In this document: positions 1-8,410 of the stretch, in pieces | Layout of the letters: every line of letters begins with the position of its first letter | How positions within the stretch are numbered: the first letter of the stretch is position 1 | Source of the DNA: Actinoplanes xinjiangensis | Lineage (GTDB): Bacteria > Actinomycetota > Actinomycetes > Mycobacteriales > Micromonosporaceae | Reading direction: 5' to 3' | NCBI RefSeq assembly: GCF_003148685.1 | Contig: NZ_QGGR01000015.1 | Coordinates: 186,001-250,000 of the forward strand | DNA: 64,000 nucleotides | Notes under the pieces: generated by a model | Seen by the model: the letters and a program-made list of their open reading frames with translations, nothing else | Databases searched by the model: none | Told to the model about the DNA's origin: nothing | Made by a program: the position numbers and the translations under genes

Positions 1-293
1 GCGACTTCGTTGTGATCATCAACGCCGGCAAGGTGGCGCTGACCGGTAACAAGCGTCAGACCAAGGTCGCCTACCGCCACTCGGGTTACCCGGGTGGTCT
101 CAAGCAGGTCGGCTACGAGGAGCTGCTGACCAAGCGCCCCGAGAAGGCGATCGAGCTGGCCGTCAAGGGCATGCTCCCGCACAACAAGCTCGCGCGGCAG
201 ATCATCAAGAAGCTGAAGGTCTACCCGGGCGCTGAGCACCCGCACGCCGCTCAGCAGCCCCAGCCGTTCGAAATCAAGCAGATCGCGCAGTGA
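1..293 (+). CDS. rplM: 50S ribosomal protein L13, 3' part only
   Basis: C-terminal two thirds (about 97 residues) of ribosomal protein L13, a large-subunit assembly protein that binds 23S rRNA. The reading frame is already open at the window edge (codons from base 3), so the true start lies upstream. Conserved L13 stretches are visible: GYPGGLK, the PEKAIELAVKGMLPHNKL segment and the late HPHAAQQP motif. The stop codon lies 20 bases before the rpsI start, and the two genes form the usual rplM-rpsI operon. Very secure family call; only the truncation by the window is notable. Confidence 0.97.
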   Translation, partial: DFVVIINAGKVALTGNKRQTKVAYRHSGYPGGLKQVGYEELLTKRPEKAIELAVKGMLPHNKLARQIIKKLKVYPGAEHPHAAQQPQPFEIKQIAQ

Positions 294-313
294 GCGCGGG
301 AGAAGGCAGCAGC

Positions 314-811
314 ATGTCCGACATCATCGAGCCCGAGGTCGTCGAGACCGTCGAGGAGCCCGCTGAGACGGTCGTCGTCGTCGAGACGGCCGCGCCGGCC
401 CCGGTCCGCGCCCCGCGCCCCGGTGGACGTCCGATCCAGACCGTCGGCCGCCGCAAGGAGGCCATCGTCCGGGTGCGTCTCGTGCCCGGCAACGGCAAGA
501 TCACCTGTAACGGCCGTGACCTCGAGAACTACTTCCCGAGCAAGGTCAACCAGCAGCTCATCCGTGAGCCGCTGGTGACCGCTGAGCGGACCGAGCAGTT
601 CGACGTCATCGCGAACCTCCGTGGTGGTGGCATCACCGGTCAGGCCGGCGCCCTCCGCCTCGGCATCGCCCGGGCGCTCATCGAGAACGACCCGGACGAC
701 CGGCCCGCTCTGAAGAAGGCCGGCTTCCTGACCCGTGACGCCCGGGTCAAGGAGAGCAAGAAGTACGGCCTCAAGAAGGCCCGTAAGGCTCCGCAGTACT
801 CGAAGCGCTGA
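314..811 (+). CDS. rpsI: 30S ribosomal protein S9
   Basis: Ribosomal protein S9 of the small-subunit head, whose C-terminal tail reaches toward the P-site tRNA. 165 residues: an acidic, Glu/Val-rich N-terminal extension of about 45 residues typical of actinobacteria, then the S9 core starting at TVGRRKEAIVRVRL, with GGGITGQAGALRLGIARAL and the basic C-terminal tail ending in QYSKR. I chose ATG 314 because GGGAGAAGG (298-306) sits 7 bases before it; a GTG at 290 overlapping the rplM stop is possible but has no ribosome-binding site. Second gene of the rplM-rpsI operon, closed by a strong hairpin. Confidence 0.97.
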   Translation: MSDIIEPEVVETVEEPAETVVVVETAAPAPVRAPRPGGRPIQTVGRRKEAIVRVRLVPGNGKITCNGRDLENYFPSKVNQQLIREPLVTAERTEQFDVIANLRGGGITGQAGALRLGIARALIENDPDDRPALKKAGFLTRDARVKESKKYGLKKARKAPQYSKR

Positions 812-830
812 TTTTTGCGCCTCGGTCTGT

Positions 831-880
831 ATCGACGGCCGAGCACGTCCCTCTTCCAGGGGATGTGCTCGGCCGTCGAT
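831..880 (+). terminator. Long hairpin after rpsI
   Basis: Left arm 831-846 and right arm 865-880 are perfect complements of 16 bases, extended inward by a further five pairs (847-851 with 860-864), giving about 21 pairs around an 8-base loop. There is no long T tract, so it is an actinobacterial I-shaped type terminator that ends the ribosomal operon before glmM. Confidence 0.85.
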
Positions 881-981
881 GTTTGCTTCGCCTCCCTCCC
901 CAACTAGCCGTTCCGGTACTCGTGACCAGCCGAACGCTGATGCAGGCTTGAGGTCGCAATCACCGGTGAAAGGAAGCCGCC

Positions 982-2334
982 ATGGGGCGACTCTTCGGCA
1001 CGGACGGCGTTCGCGGCCTCGCGAACGGCGAGCTGCTCACTCCGGAACTGGCCCTCGCGGTCGCCGTCGCGGCGGCCCGGGTGCTGGTCGAGACAGACGG
1101 CAGCCATCCGCCGCTCGCCATCGTGGGGCGTGACCCCAGAGCCAGCGGCGAGATGCTGGAAGCCGCCGTCGTCGCGGGGCTGGCCAGCGCCGGCGCCAAC
1201 GTGGTCCGGGTCGGAGTGCTCCCCACGCCGGCCGTCGCCTACCTGGTCGGGCAGACCAACGCCGACCTCGGGGTGATGATCTCCGCGTCGCACAACCCGA
1301 TGGCCGACAACGGCATCAAGCTGTTCGCGGCCGGCGGCACCAAGCTGCCGGACGAGCTCGAGGAGCGGATCGAGAAGGCGGTCACGGACGGCCACGGGCT
1401 CCTCGGCCGCCCCACCGGCGCCGGGATCGGCCGGGTCAACGACCTGCTCGACGGCGCCGAGCACTACATCAGGCACCTGATCGAGTCGATCCCGCACCGG
1501 CTCGACGGGCTCAAGGTCGTCGTCGACTGCGCCAACGGGGCGGCCAGTGAGGTCGGGCCGGTGGCGTACCGGGAGGCCGGCGCCGACGTCATCGCCATCC
1601 ACGCCGAGCCGGACGGGCTGAACATCAACCTGGACTGCGGCTCCAACCACCTCGAAGCGGTTCGGGAGGTCGTACTCCGGGAGGGCGCCGACCTCGGCAT
1701 CGCCCACGACGGCGACGCCGACCGCTGCCTGGTCGTCACCGCCTCCGGCGAGATCGTCGACGGTGACCAGATCATGGCCATCCTGGCCCTGGCCATGCGG
1801 GACGCCGGCACTCTCACCGACGACACCCTGGTCGCCACCGTGATGAGCAACCTGGGACTGCGGATCGCCATGAAGCAGTCCGGCATCCGGCTGCTGGAGA
1901 CCAAGGTCGGCGACCGGTACGTGCTGGAGGAGCTGCAGAACGGCGGTCTGGCCCTCGGCGGCGAGCAGAGCGGGCACATCGTGATGCCGGCCTTCGCCAC
2001 CACCGGCGACGGCGTGCTCACCGGCCTGCACCTGATGGCCCAGATCGCCGCGTCCGGCAAGTCGCTGGCCGACCTGGCCGCCGTCGTGCACAAGCTGCCG
2101 CAGGTGCTGATCAACGTGAAGGTAGGCAACCGGGACGCGGGCGCCGCCGCCCCGACCGTGCAGGCCGCGGTCGCGCTCGCCGAGAACGAGCTCGGCGAGA
2201 CCGGCCGGGTGCTGCTGCGCCCCTCCGGCACCGAGCCGCTGGTCCGGGTGATGGTCGAGGCCGCCACCGAGGACCAGGCCCGTGCCGTGGCCGAGCGGAT
2301 CGCCGAAGAGGTCCGGTCGGCGAGTCCGGCCTAG
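982..2334 (+). CDS. glmM: Phosphoglucosamine mutase
   Basis: Converts glucosamine-6-phosphate to glucosamine-1-phosphate, the step after GlmS on the way to UDP-GlcNAc and peptidoglycan. 450 residues, the normal length. Visible marks: N-terminal GTDGVRG (7-12), the phosphoserine loop ISASHNP with catalytic Ser103, the magnesium loop DGDADR near residue 245, the GGEQSGH sugar-binding loop and the C-terminal phosphate-binding RPSGTEP loop. Start ATG 982 has AAGGAAG 8-13 bases upstream. Its downstream neighbour is convergent, and both stop codons sit in one CTAG (2331-2334). glmS follows 2.2 kb later, so the two amino-sugar genes are near but not in one operon. Confidence 0.96.
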   Translation: MGRLFGTDGVRGLANGELLTPELALAVAVAAARVLVETDGSHPPLAIVGRDPRASGEMLEAAVVAGLASAGANVVRVGVLPTPAVAYLVGQTNADLGVMISASHNPMADNGIKLFAAGGTKLPDELEERIEKAVTDGHGLLGRPTGAGIGRVNDLLDGAEHYIRHLIESIPHRLDGLKVVVDCANGAASEVGPVAYREAGADVIAIHAEPDGLNINLDCGSNHLEAVREVVLREGADLGIAHDGDADRCLVVTASGEIVDGDQIMAILALAMRDAGTLTDDTLVATVMSNLGLRIAMKQSGIRLLETKVGDRYVLEELQNGGLALGGEQSGHIVMPAFATTGDGVLTGLHLMAQIAASGKSLADLAAVVHKLPQVLINVKVGNRDAGAAAPTVQAAVALAENELGETGRVLLRPSGTEPLVRVMVEAATEDQARAVAERIAEEVRSASPA

Positions 2335-3512
2335 GTCTTCAGCCTGCGGACCGCCTCGTCGATCACCTCGGGGCGTTTGCAGAAGGCGAAGCGGATGAGG
2401 TGCCGGCCCGCGTCCTGATGGTCGTAGAAGACCTGGGTCGGCACCGCCACCACCCCGGAGCGGGCGGGCAGCCCACGGCAGAACTCGACGCCGTCGGTCC
2501 CGCCCAGGGGGCGGATGTCGGCGGTCACGAAATAGGTGCCCTCCGACGGCAGAACGGCCAGGCCCGCCTCGGTGAGCCCGGCGACCAGACGGTCCCGGCG
2601 ATCCCGCAGACCCGCGGTGAAGCCGGTGAAGTAGGAGTCCGGCAGGCCCAGCGCCACCGCCACGGCGGGTTGCAGGGGCGAGGCGTTGACGAAGGTCAGG
2701 AACTGCTTGACCCGCAGCATCGCCGAGACGAGCCGGACCGGGCCGGTGGCCCAGCCGACCTTCCAGCCGGTGCAGGAGAAGGTCTTTCCCGCCGACGAGA
2801 TACGCAGCGTACGGTCCCGCATGCCCGGCAACGATGCCAGTGGCACGTGCGGTGCCGCGGCGTCCGGGAAGACCAGATGCTCATACACCTCGTCGGTGAC
2901 GGCGAACACGTCGAACTCCTGGCACAGGCCGGCGATCAGGTCCAGCTCGGCCGGGGTGAACACCTTGCCGGTCGGGTTGTGCGGCGAGTTCAGCAGCACC
3001 AGACGGGTCCGCCCGCCGAATGCCGCCCGTAGCTCCGCGGGGTCGAACTCGTACCGCCCGGACGGTCCCGGGCGCAGCGTGACCGGCCGGCGGACCGCTC
3101 CGGCCAGCGTGATCGAGGCGGCGTACGAGTCGTAGTACGGCTCGAAGCACACCACCTCGTCACCCGCCTCGCAGAGCGCCAGGATCGCCGCCGCGATGGC
3201 CTCGGTGGCGCCGGCGGTGACCGCGACCTCACCGTCCGGATCCCGTTCCAGACTCCAGAACCGCTGCTCGTGCACGGCGATCGCCTGCCGGAGCGCGGGA
3301 ATGCCGGCCAGCGGCGGGTACTGGTTCGCCCCGGTGGCCAGCGCCTCGGCGGCCGCGGCCAGCATCTCCGGCGGGCCGTCCGTGTCGGGGAAGCCCTGAC
3401 CGAGGTTGACCGCCCCGGTCCGGGCCGCGAGCGCCGACATCTCGGTGAAGATCGTCGTGCCGAACGGGCGCATCCGCGCGACGAGCGGATCCGCCGGGGT
3501 CGAGGTGGTCAC
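2331..3512 (-). CDS. PLP-dependent aminotransferase, class I/II (DapC-like)
   Basis: Fold-type I aminotransferase of 393 residues. N-terminal VNLGQGFPD, substrate/cofactor loops NSPHNPTG and VTDEVYEHL, and the PLP-lysine segment SSAGKTFSCTGWKVGW are clear. As I recall it, the mycobacterial protein annotated as N-succinyldiaminopimelate aminotransferase (Rv0858c, DapC) has the same layout, so a role in lysine/diaminopimelate synthesis is plausible; kynurenine or glutamine transaminase activity is an alternative. Start GTG 3512 is preceded by AGGGAG. It lies 31 bases downstream of the MmpS-like gene on the same strand, probably co-transcribed, and converges on glmM. Confidence 0.85.
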   Translation of the reverse strand: MTTSTPADPLVARMRPFGTTIFTEMSALAARTGAVNLGQGFPDTDGPPEMLAAAAEALATGANQYPPLAGIPALRQAIAVHEQRFWSLERDPDGEVAVTAGATEAIAAAILALCEAGDEVVCFEPYYDSYAASITLAGAVRRPVTLRPGPSGRYEFDPAELRAAFGGRTRLVLLNSPHNPTGKVFTPAELDLIAGLCQEFDVFAVTDEVYEHLVFPDAAAPHVPLASLPGMRDRTLRISSAGKTFSCTGWKVGWATGPVRLVSAMLRVKQFLTFVNASPLQPAVAVALGLPDSYFTGFTAGLRDRRDRLVAGLTEAGLAVLPSEGTYFVTADIRPLGGTDGVEFCRGLPARSGVVAVPTQVFYDHQDAGRHLIRFAFCKRPEVIDEAVRRLKT

Positions 3513-3543
3513 CGTGCTCCCTGCCTGCCGTGGTGTCGGATGA

Positions 3544-4356
3544 TCAGTAGAGGACCAGCTCGTAGCAGGTGACGGTGGCGACGCTGCCCCGCGCGGAGTT
3601 CTCGGCCACCTGCTTGCCGTCGACGCTGGCACGGCAGCTGATCGCACCGTCGTCGACGCCGGTGCGCATCGCGACGACCGAGATCACCGACGGGCCCTTC
3701 ATCGGGGCCGTGATCTTCCACGGCAGCCTGGCGTTGCCGACCCGCTTCGGTGTGCCGTCCAGCTTCTCCATGTAGAGGATCTCGGCCGGTCCGTCGCCGG
3801 TCACCTCATACGTCACGGTGATCTCCTTGCCCTCGCCGATGCCGGGAATGCCGGTGGGCAGGGCGGGGAGATCCGGGAAGCCGGTCGGCAGGCCGGGGAA
3901 GTCCGGCGCCCCGGTGGGCAGCAGGTCGTCGGGCAGGGTCGGGTTGGCGATCGGCTCGGTGACCTCCTGGACCTTGTCGCCGATCCGTCCGACCAGGAGC
4001 ACCCCGGCGGTCACCACACCGCCGCAGAGCAGCAGCGTGACGGCGAGGACCAGGGCGATCATCGGGGTGTTGCTCCGGCGCGGCCGGCGGGGCGCCGGAC
4101 CGTGACCGGGCGGCACGCCGTAACCCGGCTGCGGCGGGTAGCCGGAGGCCGGGTCGTACGGCGGCGGCGCGTAGCCGGTGTTCGGGTCATACGGCGCCGG
4201 CTGCGCGTAGCCGGTGTTCGGGTCGTAGGGCGGCGGGGCGTACCCGGTGTTCGGATCGGGGCCGACCGGCGGGAACTGAGCGGTCGGGGGGTAGTCCGGT
4301 GGTGGGGTGAACTGAGGCGGCCGCGGCGGTTGCCGGGGCTCGCTCGGGTCGCTCAT
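3544..4356 (-). CDS. Pro/Tyr-rich MmpS-like membrane protein
   Basis: 270-residue single-pass protein. Residues 1-95 are Pro/Tyr/Gly rich with repeats of the form YDPNTGYAPPP (three near copies plus a variant, about residues 34-80); a membrane helix spans about 98-123; a Pro/Leu linker with PGLPTGFPDLPALP repeats follows; the last 100 residues resemble the MmpS extracellular domain, including VTYEVTGDG and two conserved cysteines (CRASVDG and VTCYE). MmpS proteins assist MmpL lipid exporters in mycobacteria, but no MmpL gene is visible here, so the partner is unknown. Strong ribosome-binding site GGGAGGAAAG before ATG 4356. Same strand as the aminotransferase gene and probably co-transcribed with it. 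Confidence 0.7.
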   Translation of the reverse strand: MSDPSEPRQPPRPPQFTPPPDYPPTAQFPPVGPDPNTGYAPPPYDPNTGYAQPAPYDPNTGYAPPPYDPASGYPPQPGYGVPPGHGPAPRRPRRSNTPMIALVLAVTLLLCGGVVTAGVLLVGRIGDKVQEVTEPIANPTLPDDLLPTGAPDFPGLPTGFPDLPALPTGIPGIGEGKEITVTYEVTGDGPAEILYMEKLDGTPKRVGNARLPWKITAPMKGPSVISVVAMRTGVDDGAISCRASVDGKQVAENSARGSVATVTCYELVLY

Positions 4357-4524
4357 CTTTCCTCCCGGTGGGGCACCGTCTTTCGACGGTACGCCAGCGA
4401 CGCACGGGGAGGATCAACCACCCGTATGGGCCACAGAGATGACGACGTGGTTGAACTAGAGTTCCGATCACATGCGATGCTCATAAGTACGTCTCTCGAG
4501 CATGACGGCTGAGCGAAAGTCGGT

Positions 4525-4530
4525 TAGGCT
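4525..4530 (+). promoter_or_regulatory. Probable leaderless -10 box of glmS (TAGGCT)
   Basis: TAGGCT ends 7 bases before ATG 4538, which is where an RNA polymerase using it would start. No Shine-Dalgarno lies in between, and no leader exists that could hold a glmS ribozyme. Confidence 0.55.
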
Positions 4531-4537
4531 GCCCGTC

Positions 4538-6421
4538 ATGTGTGGGATCGTGGGTTACGTAGGTAATCGTCCGGCGTTGAGTATCGTCATCGACGGGCTC
4601 CGCCGCCTGGAATACCGCGGTTACGACTCCGCGGGCGTCGCCATCGTCGACAGCGGCCTGGTCAAGACCGAGAAGAAGGCGGGCAAGCTCGCCAACCTGG
4701 AGAAGGCCCTCGCCGAGCGGACCGGCGACGGCATCGAAGCCGGCGTCACCGGCATCGGTCACACCCGCTGGGCCACCCACGGCGGCCCCACCGACCGCAA
4801 CGCCCACCCGCACGTCTCCGTCGACGGCCGGGTCGCCGTCATCCACAACGGCATCATCGAGAACTTCGGCCGCCTGCGCGCCGAACTCGAGGCGACCGGT
4901 GTCGAGTTCCGCAGCGACACCGACACCGAATGCGCGGCCCACCTGCTCGCCGCCGAGATGCGCGCCCTGCGCGAGTCCGGCGCGGAGGACGGGCCGGCCC
5001 TGCTCGCCGAGGGCATGCGCCGCGTGGCCAAACGACTCGAAGGTGCCTTCACGCTGCTCGCCGTCGACGTCGACGTGCCCGACGCGGTCGTCGCCGCCCG
5101 GCGCAACTCGCCGCTCGTGGTCGGCCGCGGCAACGGGGAGAACTTCCTGGCCAGCGACGTCTCCGCCTTCATCGAGCACACCCGCGAGGCGATCGAGCTG
5201 GGCCAGGACCAGATCGTGCTGATCACCCCGGCCGGCATCGAGATCACCGGCTTCGACGGGTCCCCGGCCACCGGCACCGAGTTCCACATCGACTGGGACG
5301 CCTCGGCCGCGGAGAAGGGCGGCTACGAATACTTCATGCTCAAGGAGATCGCCGAGCAGCCGCAGGCCATCGCGGAGACCCTGCTGGGCCGGCTCTCCGA
5401 GCGTGGCGAGATCATCCTGGACGAGGTGCGCCTGACCGACCAGGACCTGCGTGACGTCGACAAGGTGTTCATCGTCGCCTGCGGCACCGCCTACCACGCG
5501 GGCATGGTTGCCAAGTACGCCATCGAGCACTGGGTCCGCATCCCCTGCGAGGTGGAGCTGGCCAGCGAATTCCGGTACCGCGACCCGATCCTGGACCGCT
5601 CCACCCTGGTCATCGCGATCAGCCAGTCCGGCGAGACCATGGACACCCTGATGGCGATCCGGCACGCCAAGGAGCAGAAGGCCCGCGTCCTCGCCATCTG
5701 CAACACCAACGGCTCGACCATCCCGCGCGAGTCCGACGCCGTCCTCTACACCCACGGTGGCCCGGAGATCGCGGTGGCCTCCACCAAGGCGTTCCTGACC
5801 ATGCTCGTCGCCTGTTACCTGATCGGCCTGCACCTGGCCCAGATCCGCGGAGTGATGTACGCCGACGAGGTCGCCGCCGTGGTGTCGCGCCTGCGCCGCA
5901 CCCCGGACAACCTGCGTGACCTGCTCGGCCGGATGGAGGAGGTGCGGGCCCTCGGCCGGGACCTCAAGACGGCCTCGACGATGCTCTTCATCGGCCGGCA
6001 CGTCGGCTTCCCGGTGGCGCTGGAGGGCGCGCTCAAGCTCAAGGAGCTCGCGTACATCCACGCCGAGGGCTTCGCCGCCGGTGAGCTCAAGCACGGCCCG
6101 ATCGCCCTGATCGACGAGGGCACCCCGGTGGTCTGCGTGGTGCCGTCCCCGCAGGGGCGCGGTGTGATGCGCGACAAGGTCGTCTCGAACATCCAGGAGG
6201 TGCGTGCCCGCGGCGCCCGCACCATCGTGATCGCCGAGGAGGGCGACGAGGACGTCCGGCAGTTCGCCGACCACCTGATCTACGTGCCGCACACGCCGAC
6301 CCTCCTCGCCCCGCTGATGACCACGGTGCCGCTGCAGATCCTCGCCTGCGAGATCGCCTCGGCCCGTGGTTACGACGTCGACCAGCCCCGCAACCTGGCC
6401 AAGTCGGTCACCGTCGAGTGA
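4538..6421 (+). CDS. glmS: Glutamine-fructose-6-phosphate aminotransferase (isomerizing)
   Basis: Makes glucosamine-6-phosphate from fructose-6-phosphate and glutamine, the first committed step to UDP-GlcNAc. 627 residues. The start is fixed by MCGIVGYVGN: Met removal must expose Cys as the N-terminal glutaminase nucleophile, so the 12 codons in frame upstream are not coding. Glutaminase domain to about residue 220, then two SIS sugar-isomerase domains (ISQSGETMDT in the first, an ALKLKELAYIHAEGFAAGELKHGP segment in the second), ending AKSVTVE as in the family. Product feeds GlmM encoded upstream. Probably transcribed from its own leaderless promoter. Confidence 0.97.
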   Translation: MCGIVGYVGNRPALSIVIDGLRRLEYRGYDSAGVAIVDSGLVKTEKKAGKLANLEKALAERTGDGIEAGVTGIGHTRWATHGGPTDRNAHPHVSVDGRVAVIHNGIIENFGRLRAELEATGVEFRSDTDTECAAHLLAAEMRALRESGAEDGPALLAEGMRRVAKRLEGAFTLLAVDVDVPDAVVAARRNSPLVVGRGNGENFLASDVSAFIEHTREAIELGQDQIVLITPAGIEITGFDGSPATGTEFHIDWDASAAEKGGYEYFMLKEIAEQPQAIAETLLGRLSERGEIILDEVRLTDQDLRDVDKVFIVACGTAYHAGMVAKYAIEHWVRIPCEVELASEFRYRDPILDRSTLVIAISQSGETMDTLMAIRHAKEQKARVLAICNTNGSTIPRESDAVLYTHGGPEIAVASTKAFLTMLVACYLIGLHLAQIRGVMYADEVAAVVSRLRRTPDNLRDLLGRMEEVRALGRDLKTASTMLFIGRHVGFPVALEGALKLKELAYIHAEGFAAGELKHGPIALIDEGTPVVCVVPSPQGRGVMRDKVVSNIQEVRARGARTIVIAEEGDEDVRQFADHLIYVPHTPTLLAPLMTTVPLQILACEIASARGYDVDQPRNLAKSVTVE

Positions 6422-6445
6422 CCGGCCGCTGAGGTGCCGGCTCAC
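6418..6445. terminator. Small hairpin between convergent glmS and hydrolase
   Basis: GTGACCGGC (6418-6426, including the glmS stop) can pair with GCCGGCTCAC (6436-6445, including the end of the opposing gene) with one bulged base. It could end both transcripts; no T tract on either side. Confidence 0.4.
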
Positions 6446-7944
6446 GGCGCCCCGCCCAGAGTGATCCGGGCGAGGGCGTCGAGGGCCGGCCCGCCCCGGT
6501 CCCAGTAGCCGAGGTGGCCCGCGTCGAACTGGCTGGGGAAGACGCGGGCGCCGAAACCGGGCTCACTCGGGTTCCGGCCGAACCACAGATGTCTCCGGCC
6601 GTCCGGGAGTACGTCCTTCGGGGCGATCGCGGCGTACTGGATCGGATCGGTGAGCGACGTCGTCGACCACACCCGGTCGGCGGGGAACCGCAGCTCCGAC
6701 GCCGAGTCCACGCCGACGCCCGGCGAGCCGACGAAGACCACGGTGTCGGCCGGCAGCCCACCGGCGGCCGCCGCCCTGCCCACCACCAGCGAGCCGTAAC
6801 TGTGGCCCAGCACCGTCTGATGGGCCGGCCCGCCCTGATGGGTGGCCCGCAGCGCCTCCTGGAAGCGGGTCAGCTCCGGGGCGCCGTCCCGCGCCTGACG
6901 GTCCGAGGCGGCCTCGTGCACGAAATCGGGGGCGTCGTAGTCGAGCCACAGCACCGTGCTCGCCGACTCCGCCGGGCCCAGCTCGCCGGCACGCACCGCC
7001 ACCCGTTCGGCCCGGGTCAGCTCCCCGCCCAGCGACCTCAGGTCCGAGGTCATGCCGGGCACGTGGGTGAGGACGTGGGCCGAGCGGTCCGGGTCACCGA
7101 GGGCGACCACGGCACGGCCCTCCCCCTCCAGGCCGAGACCAATGAGGTACGCCCGGGGCGCGCCCTCCTCCTCCAGGCGTGCGGTCAGTCTGTCCAGCCC
7201 GTCGCGCAGGTCACGGACCCGTCCGCGGTCCACGCCGGCGGTTCGCATGCGGTCCAGTTCGAGCCGGGCGTCGTCGAGCAGGAGCCGGTTCGCGATGTCA
7301 CGGTCGGCGATCGGGATGCCGTCGGCGCCGGCGAACGCGGCCGGGTAGGTGACCAGCAGCCAGGTGCGCTCGGCCGGGGACCACTGCTCCCACCACTGCC
7401 GGACCTCGCCGGGCGAGGCGGTGCACGGCGGGAACGCGGCGGGGACGGGAGCGGGCGGGAGATCGGCCAGGGTGCCGAGCCGGGCCGCGGCGGTGCTGTC
7501 GGCCTCGGCGGCGACGGTCAGGGCGGTGGTCAGGTCGGCGGCCACCGATCTGACCGCCTCATCGCTGCCGGGGCGGCCGTGGACCGTACCGGAATCGTCG
7601 ATGACCAGGCCGGAACGTCGCGCCGCCGCGGATGCCCGGTCGAGGAGCGTGCGGGCCCGGCCGAGGGCCGCCGCGAACTCGCTGAGCGTCTGGTCGGCAC
7701 GCCAGCAGACGACCCGGAAGAACGCCGCCCGGCGGCGCAGCGCGCCGAGCCGGGCCAGGGCGGCCTCGGCCGCCGGGCCCGCCCAGGAGGCCCGCAATCG
7801 GGTGAGCAGGGGGCCGAATTCGGCGCAGAGCGCGCCGGCGAGTGCGGCCCACCGGCGCCAGGCGAGCGCGGTGGACAGCCAGCGGCCGGGATCCGTCGCC
7901 CGGAGGCGGGCGTAGGTGACCGCGGGGGAGTCGACGGCGTTCAC
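6442..7944 (-). CDS. Alpha/beta hydrolase of the DUF1023 type
   Basis: 500-residue protein. The first 280 residues are Ala/Arg-rich and helical, like the long helical N-terminal part of actinobacterial DUF1023 proteins; the C-terminal 220 residues are an alpha/beta-hydrolase with nucleophile elbow VLGHSYGS and a late HLGYWD His segment suited to complete a Ser-Asp-His triad. Substrate unknown. Start GTG 7944 overlaps the stop of the upstream EspC-like gene (GTGA), so the two are translationally coupled. Proteins of this type often sit beside ESX-type small helical secreted proteins, as here. An intracellular esterase/lipase with no secretion link is the alternative. Confidence 0.75.
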   Translation of the reverse strand: MNAVDSPAVTYARLRATDPGRWLSTALAWRRWAALAGALCAEFGPLLTRLRASWAGPAAEAALARLGALRRRAAFFRVVCWRADQTLSEFAAALGRARTLLDRASAAARRSGLVIDDSGTVHGRPGSDEAVRSVAADLTTALTVAAEADSTAAARLGTLADLPPAPVPAAFPPCTASPGEVRQWWEQWSPAERTWLLVTYPAAFAGADGIPIADRDIANRLLLDDARLELDRMRTAGVDRGRVRDLRDGLDRLTARLEEEGAPRAYLIGLGLEGEGRAVVALGDPDRSAHVLTHVPGMTSDLRSLGGELTRAERVAVRAGELGPAESASTVLWLDYDAPDFVHEAASDRQARDGAPELTRFQEALRATHQGGPAHQTVLGHSYGSLVVGRAAAAGGLPADTVVFVGSPGVGVDSASELRFPADRVWSTTSLTDPIQYAAIAPKDVLPDGRRHLWFGRNPSEPGFGARVFPSQFDAGHLGYWDRGGPALDALARITLGGAP

Positions 7945-8243
7945 CGGGCCGCCCGGGCGGGAGTGAGGGACAGCCGGGCCGCGGCGCGGGCGTCGGCCTC
8001 CTGATAGGCCTCGGTGGCCGCTCGCAGCTGCGACGCCGTCTCGGCGGTGTCGTGACCGAGGGCGATCGTCATCCGCCGCGCGGCGTCGGTGGCGAGGTCG
8101 GTCGCGGCGGTGGTCGCCCAGCGTGGGGCCGGGTCGGCGGAGGGTGCCGACGCGGCGGCGCCGGTGATCCGGCCGGCCAGGGCGGTGATGGCCGCCGCGT
8201 CTTGGCGCAGGCCCTCGGTGTCGACCTCGAAGTCGGGATTCAT
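7941..8243 (-). CDS. Small helical EspC/WXG100-like protein (type VII secretion related)
   Basis: 100-residue protein beginning MNPDFEVDTEGLRQDAAAI, all helical, Ala/Thr-rich and without cysteine. Length, pattern and the neighbouring hydrolase resemble the EspC family of ESX type VII secretion substrates. I start at ATG 8243 because ATGGAGG just upstream gives a good ribosome-binding site at 8 bases; an ATG 15 bases earlier is in frame but overlaps that site. No ESX membrane core genes (eccB, eccC, mycP) are in the window, so secretion would depend on a system elsewhere. Function not known. Confidence 0.6.
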   Translation of the reverse strand: MNPDFEVDTEGLRQDAAAITALAGRITGAAASAPSADPAPRWATTAATDLATDAARRMTIALGHDTAETASQLRAATEAYQEADARAAARLSLTPARAAR

Positions 8244-8398
8244 CGGGCAAACCTCCATGGAGGGCGGGGGGATGCGCCGACGTTAGAGGCCCGGCGGAGC
8301 CGCCCGGGACAGCCTGTGGACGACCGTCCACAGGCCTTGCGCCCGCCGGCGACGTCCTGATAGGCGGGCGGCCCCGGGAAAGTGACCGGATGCGCCGA

Positions 8399-8404
8399 TA
8401 GGGT
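8399..8404 (+). promoter_or_regulatory. Probable leaderless -10 box of acpS (TAGGGT)
   Basis: TAGGGT, then exactly 6 bases, then GTG 8411. No ribosome-binding site upstream of the start. Confidence 0.55.
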
Positions 8405-8410
8405 GACGTT

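Noticed and set aside
4400..4537. glmS ribozyme upstream of glmS
   Set aside because: The start appears leaderless with TAGGCT 7 bases upstream, and no ribozyme core is seen; such ribozymes are typical of Firmicutes.
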